Part shown: piece by piece, positions 58,519-64,000 of the stretch
How the letters are laid out: every line of letters starts with the position of its first letter
Position numbering within the stretch: the first letter of the stretch is position 1
Source of the DNA: Bimastos eiseni
Taxonomy: Eukaryota; Annelida; Clitellata; Crassiclitellata; Lumbricidae
Assembly (NCBI GenBank): GCA_959347315.1
Contig: OY365817.1
Location: 684,501 to 748,500 of the forward strand
Reading direction: 5' to 3'
DNA length: 64,000 nt
Notes under the pieces: generated by a model
The model's input: the letters and a program-made list of their open reading frames with translations, nothing else
Told to the model about the DNA's origin: nothing
Databases searched by the model: none
Made by a program: the position numbers and the translations under genes

Positions 58519-61084
58519 ATGAAGTTCACGCTTGGTAAGTATGAGTTAGTATTATGTGTTAAATCAGATTATATAGGCACACAGATCTTTTGCAGAAACA
58601 CAGCCTGCAGACAATGTCTAGATGACATAACGTCATTCCAATACACTACCAATTATAATCAATAGCTAGGTTCGATATTTGTTCTCCAACGCCCTAACCT
58701 TGGGCTAATGTTGTCCAACATTGGCCCATCTTTTGTAGGCATTATCGTTGCTGGGAACTGTTCAGAAACTGTACATCGAGGCATAACTGGCCATCACAGA
58801 CCAATTTCCAACCCTAAAAAGCCTTAAAAATTTAATTTCAACCAGCGGTATTGAGCATTGTAAAAATCTTTAGCAATTCGTGTGCTGTGTAAATTGTTGA
58901 AAATAGAAATGTCTCAACTGACATGACCTTTGCTTTTGAGAAATTAGGAACTGCTGCACTTCAGACTCTCACTTGCTTGAAAACGAGTATTTATTTGAAC
59001 CATTGTGAAATCATGAGCGTAAAAATAATAATAGTCTAACAAGCATTTATCAGTTAGTGTTATTTTATACAAAAAGCCTTGCGCAAAATGCACATTATAA
59101 AAGCAACAAATTCGTTATTGTGGTTGAATCACCGTCGCCAATGTTCAGTACGAAAGAAATGACAAAAACAAGGCATAAGAGATCCTTCAAAGTTCTACCT
59201 ATCTAAACCTGCTCGAACCATTTTTGTGCCCAATGCTCTTTGAACATCTTTTGTTGCCCCGTTGCACAACAATAGATTGACCTCCAGACGTTGTTAATCT
59301 TCACTGTTCGCTAGGTGTCGTGGTGTTGGTGCAGCTGTTGGCTCCGTTCTTGGCTGATCCAATCCCAGAGCAGCAGAAGCTGCCTCAATGCGTAGACTCA
59401 CACTTCGCAGTCACCGCTGACAACAAACTCGAGCTGTACCTTGACGGTCATCAGGTGACGTCTGGTTTGCCGAACGCAGACAAATGGACCGTTGCAGACA
59501 GTGTCTCGGTTCCAGCTACAACAAGGGTCATCGCCATCAAGGGAGTCAATGGAGACCTTATTCCCGTGGCCGGAATTCTTGGTTCAGGTTCATTTAGTAC
59601 AACGGATGGGTCATGGAAATGCACCAACGAACTCCACGAAGGCTGGGCTGCAAAGGGTTTCGATGACTCTGATTGGCCAGCAGCCACCGTTCTTGGGTCT
59701 CATGGAGACCATCCCTGGAAAACCATCTCAGGTATCAGCAGCGATGCCAAGTGGATCTGGACTAAGAAACAGAAGTTTCACATCTATCCAGACAAAACTG
59801 TCTACTGCCGAAAGAGAAGAGGTATTTGTTCATGTGTCTAAAATGTTCGTATCTCAGAGTCCTTCTATGATTGCATCCAATGTATGGTTTAGACATATTA
59901 TCAAAAACAAGTTACTTAAGACAGATTTTGACAATTCTTGATCTGCTTCAGCTTTTTTAATATAAGGTGTACAAGACTTGAAACCTCAGGGCCAAGGCCA
60001 TGGCCAAGATGTCAAGACTTAAGGCCTCAGGACCAAGATTAATGGTCTTAGGATGTCCAAACCTATATAAAGGCTTAACACCGAAGGCAAAACTTTAGAA
60101 GGTCGCAATAATACCCGGACTTTAATTGCATACAGAACTTGTGGTGCCTGATAACTCTAAATGCAGATTTCTTAGCATTCTGAATTTGAACTTACAAAAG
60201 AACTTCATTCGAAATGGTAGTTCGTTTTCAAATGCCTGTTGTACTTGATAGAATCCAATTCCCTTAGAATTTTCTGAGCAACACGAGTCCTGTGCACCTC
60301 ATAAAAATTGCGTCATCAGAAAAAATGCGCTCTACAGATGTTGAAGTCATTGCAGCTGGGGTATTCTCTGGTCTTCCATAGGGTTCTATATTAGGGCCTC
60401 TTCCTTACATCGTTTGCACTGCTAACCTGAACTAGGTTCTTTCTTCTGTGGGGGTTCGGGCGCGTCAATGTGCCAATGACGTTCAAGCATATGTCCATTG
60501 GCTAGGGCCTAGCTTCATATGCTATCTACCTAGTGGAGAAAATGCTGATGACATCAGTCGTGGGTTCCACTGGTCCAGTATGGTTCACTCAGACATACGT
60601 CCTATGGGCGATTGTTAATAAACGAGCAATACGACAAGACGGGAGCCTTGCAGGCTACCATACATGTAAATTTGAGTCCTATTAAAATTGAAATTGTTGG
60701 TATCTGTTATTACTATAGTATATCATCATACAATTCTGCGTGATTGTCAATTTGAATTTATAAACGATTACTATTGTTGCTATTATTATTATTATTATTA
60801 TTATCTCAGACCATAGATGATCAATAAATTGCGTGTCAGTAGCAAGATCATTTGCCATTGCAGATTGCAAACACGAACCACTTGGCACCGGTCCAAGCTG
60901 CATCCGATCATGCGATGGAAAGGCCGACGGAGATTACCAATCTTGCAAAACATGCGGCGGCTATGCCACTTGTTCCAACGGTTTGCTGTACGACGAGCGC
61001 CCATGTGCTCCTGGCGGTCTGGTCTGGGACGACAATGTGAAGCGCTGCGAGTGGAGTAGCCCAACCTGTACTCCACTTGCGTAA
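58519..61084 (+). CDS. Secreted protein: galactose-binding-like domain plus chitin-binding-like domain
   Basis: Three coding exons: 58519-58534 (MKFTL), 59315-59821 and 60864-61084 (TAA), all with GT/AG junctions and matching phases, giving 247 residues. Residues 1-20 form a signal peptide (GVVVLVQLLAPFLA, cleavage near ADP). Residues about 25-170 form a beta-sandwich like those of galactose-binding families, with ELYLDGHQV, GWAAKGFDDSDWPAA, ISSDAKWIWT and VYCR. Residues about 175-247 are Cys-rich, with nine Cys in the pattern of a peritrophin/CBM14-type chitin-binding domain: DGDYQSCKTCGGYATC, DERPCAPGGLVWDD and CEWSSPTC. The protein is presumably extracellular (mucus, matrix or digestive surface). 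No close named relative is recognised. A TATA box lies upstream and a poly(A) signal downstream, so the gene looks intact. Confidence 0.88.
60345..60540 (+). mobile_element. LINE reverse-transcriptase palm remnant
   Basis: In intron 2 of the secreted-protein gene, the plus strand reads GVFSGLP, a stop, GSILGPLPYIVCTANLN, a stop, then RARQCANDVQAYVHW. QGSILGPLLF and the YADD box of reverse transcriptase are recognisable, with the catalytic box changed to CAND. Dead fragment. Confidence 0.75.
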
Positions 61085-61429
61085 TGAAAAGGAAGAATGG
61101 CTTCACGGACTATTCCACAGAAATTTCAATCAGACTCAATATTGAATTAATTAGATTTATCTGCAGTTTTGAAATGATTATGCAATTGGAACTGACTTCG
61201 CTGATACATAAATGGATTTAAGATATGCATCTTATGCATCTGGTTTTGACTTGCCTATGTATACACGTATTTGTAACATATCTGTATAAATATAATAGAT
61301 TGATATTCGTTTATACAGAAATAACACAATATGACAGTAACACAGAAATGTCTACATGAGTGACTGTGATCAATATTAGTAGCTACAATCAATAACAAAC
61401 TAGTAACGGTTTTTGTGTGATGATCTGGG

Positions 61430-61435
61430 AATAAA
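61430..61435 (+). terminator. Poly(A) signal candidate for the secreted-protein gene
   Basis: AATAAA, 346 nt after the stop codon, in AT-rich DNA. Confidence 0.45.
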
Positions 61436-62244
61436 TAGAGAGTCGTCTTTGGGTGGAAGAACATGGTTGTGTGCTCTATAGGTCTTAATTGGTGATTGGA
61501 GTAGGGACGGAGTGGAGTTGGTGAATAACACGCACGGGGTTGTGTAAAATGTAAAATGCTCTAACATTCATTCACTCACTCACTCATTCAATAATTTATA
61601 TAGCTTAATCAAAACGAGCATTTTAAGATTAATAAGGAACGTGTCAGATTGGGTTCTAGTAAGTTGGCGTTACCCCGGTGAAGCACATTTCAAACAGTTA
61701 TATAAGCGTGCATATATATATACATTTAACTTGCGAGAAATATGGCTCTAGGGATTTGATTGCAAGTCAATATCTTCAGTTCTTCACTCAAGATAAGGCC
61801 AACCTTCACCAGCGATAAGTTCGCAACGCAAGTTAACGAGCTGAAGCTAGTTTATAATTTTTTTTACCATTGATACCTAAACAGGACAGGAAATAGCAAA
61901 TTAGCTGTCCTCATAAGAAAACTGAACCAAAAGTTGCACAAAACTCGGTTAAACCTCAACCCATATATGTATATATATATATATGTTATTGTTAGATGCA
62001 TACACGTGTCTCTCCTAACACTCCTTTCATGGTCTTTCCTATACTTACACAACATTCAATTTTATTTGTACCTGTAGAAATATCTCTACTTCCATTGCTA
62101 CTTCCTATGTCTGGTTGCTGCCTGCTAGATGTTGATTGAAGCAGATTGGAAGGGTAACGAGGAGTGGCTGTAAGGGTGTGCTCATCTCTATGAATAGGAG
62201 GAACGCGATTAGTTCTGATTAGTTCAACGAGGATGTCAGAGGCT

Positions 62245-62249
62245 TCAGT

Positions 62250-62290
<41 letters not shown>
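62245..62290. repeat. (AT)n microsatellite
   Basis: About 45 bp of alternating AT. The stretch 61436-62244 before it holds no gene I can support. Confidence 0.9.
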
Positions 62291-62389
62291 GTTACTCAAA
62301 TCGGATAAGGGATATCATATTATATCAATTATTTGGTAGACGAATGCATCCCAGAAAGCCCTACGATGATTGAGAATATGAGTGTCTGT

Positions 62390-62600
62390 GCTAGGCCTAA
62401 TAGAAAGGCGATTCTAGCGGTGGAAATTATGTGGTCAAGAAGAATAATGGGGAGAACCAGAAACCTTACTATTTGTAGTGAGATCTGTAATCAGAACGAA
62501 GTCGAGACAGAGGGAAACACTGATATACACGGATTAAAACGAACACTCGCGTGGTTTGAACGATTAGTAAGAATGGACGACGCAGATGGAGATGATTGTA
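62390..62600 (+). mobile_element. LINE reverse-transcriptase C-terminal remnant
   Basis: An open frame reads AVEIMWSRRIMGRTRNLTIC, then LKRTLAWFERLVRMDD. The spacing of MWxxRxxxxxRxxN and LxWFxxxxRMDD is that of the end of a non-LTR retrotransposon ORF2, with GH of GHV lost. It is a different family from the CR1/L2-like fragments, closer to that at 1490. Confidence 0.6.
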
Positions 62601-62679
62601 TTGCCATATTAATAAATTATTATTATATTGCTACGTGGATGGACGAAAAACAATGACACGGAATAAGAAGAAAATGACG

Positions 62680-62770
62680 AAGAAGAAGCAGAAAAAGAGG
62701 AAGAAAATGAAAAGGTGGAGGACGAAGAAGAAGAACAGGAGGAGGAGGAAGAAGAAGAAGAAAATAATCA
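62680..62770. repeat. (GAA/GAG)n purine tract
   Basis: A near-pure purine run of GAAGAAGAAG and GGAGGAGGAG. A (TCTG)n/(TCTA)n run follows at 62885-62950. The rest to 64000 has no supported gene; the phrase GCGGGACCT recurs at about 63504 and 63894 within similar surroundings. Confidence 0.85.
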
Positions 62771-64000
62771 AATAATCACCTCTTCATGAATCCAACAAAT
62801 ATTTATCCGGTCCTCCGCCTTCCAACTGATCACATTCTTAACGATATTCACAGTATATAGCAACGGCTCTGCTTCCTCGCTCTCTACCTCTGTCTGTCTA
62901 TCTGTCTATCTGACTGTCTGTCGGTCTGTCTGTCAGTATGTCTGTCTAACTGCCCTAACTTAAGTGACCAACTCTGCACAACCTGTTAGTGGCGATTTAG
63001 TAATTTGGCGTTTGCTGTCTGCACGTACGATGGTTTTAGCGCTGATAATATATATATTTTTTTAGTTGGCTATGTAGGCCTATATAAGACACAATTTAAC
63101 CAATTTATATTTATTATGCTGTGCTGTTTACTATGCTCCAAACCATTAATTTGTGTCTCCTTTGACTGACTTCATTAGTGTCAGCTATAGTACCTATAAT
63201 CCGCATTATCACGGCCATTGACTCTTATAGACCAACCTTTTGTGGAACAAACACTAGGCAATTCGCTGTAAGATAGTCTGGTCCTCTAATTTGGAATATT
63301 ACTATAGTAGACATTCGCTTATCTTGAACTGCTCAAATATTCAGTATGAAATACAAAGGTTACATACTTAATGTCTCTAGAGCTTAGAAGTGAGGTGCTG
63401 GTCTGTTCTGGTGTTAACTAGTTAAGTGACAAGTTACCTTCGTGCCGTAATTAAAATTCTTCCTGCTGCTTGTATCTAATGTGAGAAATGGTGGGCCCTG
63501 TTAGCGGGACCTCGTTGGTCACTGAAGTTAGGGGTTTCTTTACTTCTCCCTATTGGTCCTCAGCTGTTCTAGTTCATGTTTCTGTTTTCTAGTTTCTGTT
63601 TCATATACTTTTTCATGTTTAATTTTGTCAAATTTTAATCAGTTGAGGAATGCATTATAAATTGTTTTCTACTTGACTACATAAATGTATTTTCTCAAGA
63701 TAACACATATCTTCTAATTATTTGTTGCATTTATTGTCGTACCTACCTTTTCATCCGCTAGCTATATTTTGTTAGTTAAGACTAGTTAAATTTTATGTTT
63801 ATTCGCCGTTGAATCTATTATCTTCTCCCTTTAATCTTCTCTTACCGGCTCTCACTTTTCTATTTAACCTATCCTACTAGATGGCCCTAACTTGCGGGAC
63901 CTTTGGTCCCTAATTGGGTCTCCTTGGGCTTATCTCTTCCTCCTTACTCACTCCATGACTCCTTCTCTCTTTTCTCAACTAGAATTTGACTTATTTACTA

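Noticed and set aside
62680..62770. Lys/Glu-rich coding tail
   Set aside because: Purine simple repeat directly following a LINE remnant. No start or domain.

Overview
This window is nuclear DNA from an animal, most likely a marine invertebrate. Genes are broken by many short exons with canonical GT/AG junctions, and intergenic and intronic DNA is packed with decayed transposons, SINEs, MITEs, minisatellites and microsatellites. Nothing fixes the phylum. An echinoderm or other non-vertebrate deuterostome is possible but only a guess.

Layout. About 2.9-15.0 kb (minus strand): PRRC1, the proline-rich and coiled-coil protein 1 gene, reconstructed here as ten exons with one small junction unresolved. 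15-25 kb: a repeat zone holding LINE remnants, a foldback-like repeat complex, a decayed C2H2 zinc-finger array and a piggyBac element bounded by TTAA. 25.4-29.6 kb: a degenerate hAT transposon with a perfect 8-bp target duplication, itself interrupted by a microsatellite-rich insertion. It lies just upstream of an unrecognised CpG-rich candidate first exon on the plus strand (29758-30118). 31.3-49.6 kb (minus strand): the nucleoporin gene NUP88, 14 exons whose phases all agree, giving a predicted 740-residue protein. 50-58 kb: SINEs, LINE tails, a (TATG)n array and two unrecognised candidate coding pieces. 58.5-61.1 kb (plus strand): a complete three-exon gene for a small secreted protein with a galactose-binding-like domain followed by a Cys-rich chitin-binding-like domain. 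61-64 kb: low-complexity DNA and a LINE remnant.

PRRC1 (COPII/ER-exit-site protein) and NUP88 (nuclear pore) are ordinary housekeeping genes in the same orientation, and the secreted gene is independent. No operon-like or multi-gene system is visible. The most unusual structural signal is that several intronic minisatellites beside NUP88 (and one beside PRRC1) exons contain copies of the adjoining exon-intron junction, including the GT or AG. Other notable points are a probable N-terminal extension of PRRC1 from an exon at 15.0 kb, a MITE family carrying telomere-like CCCTAA units, and a NUP88 exon 8/9 pair that joins in phase although an expected conserved segment was not found between them.
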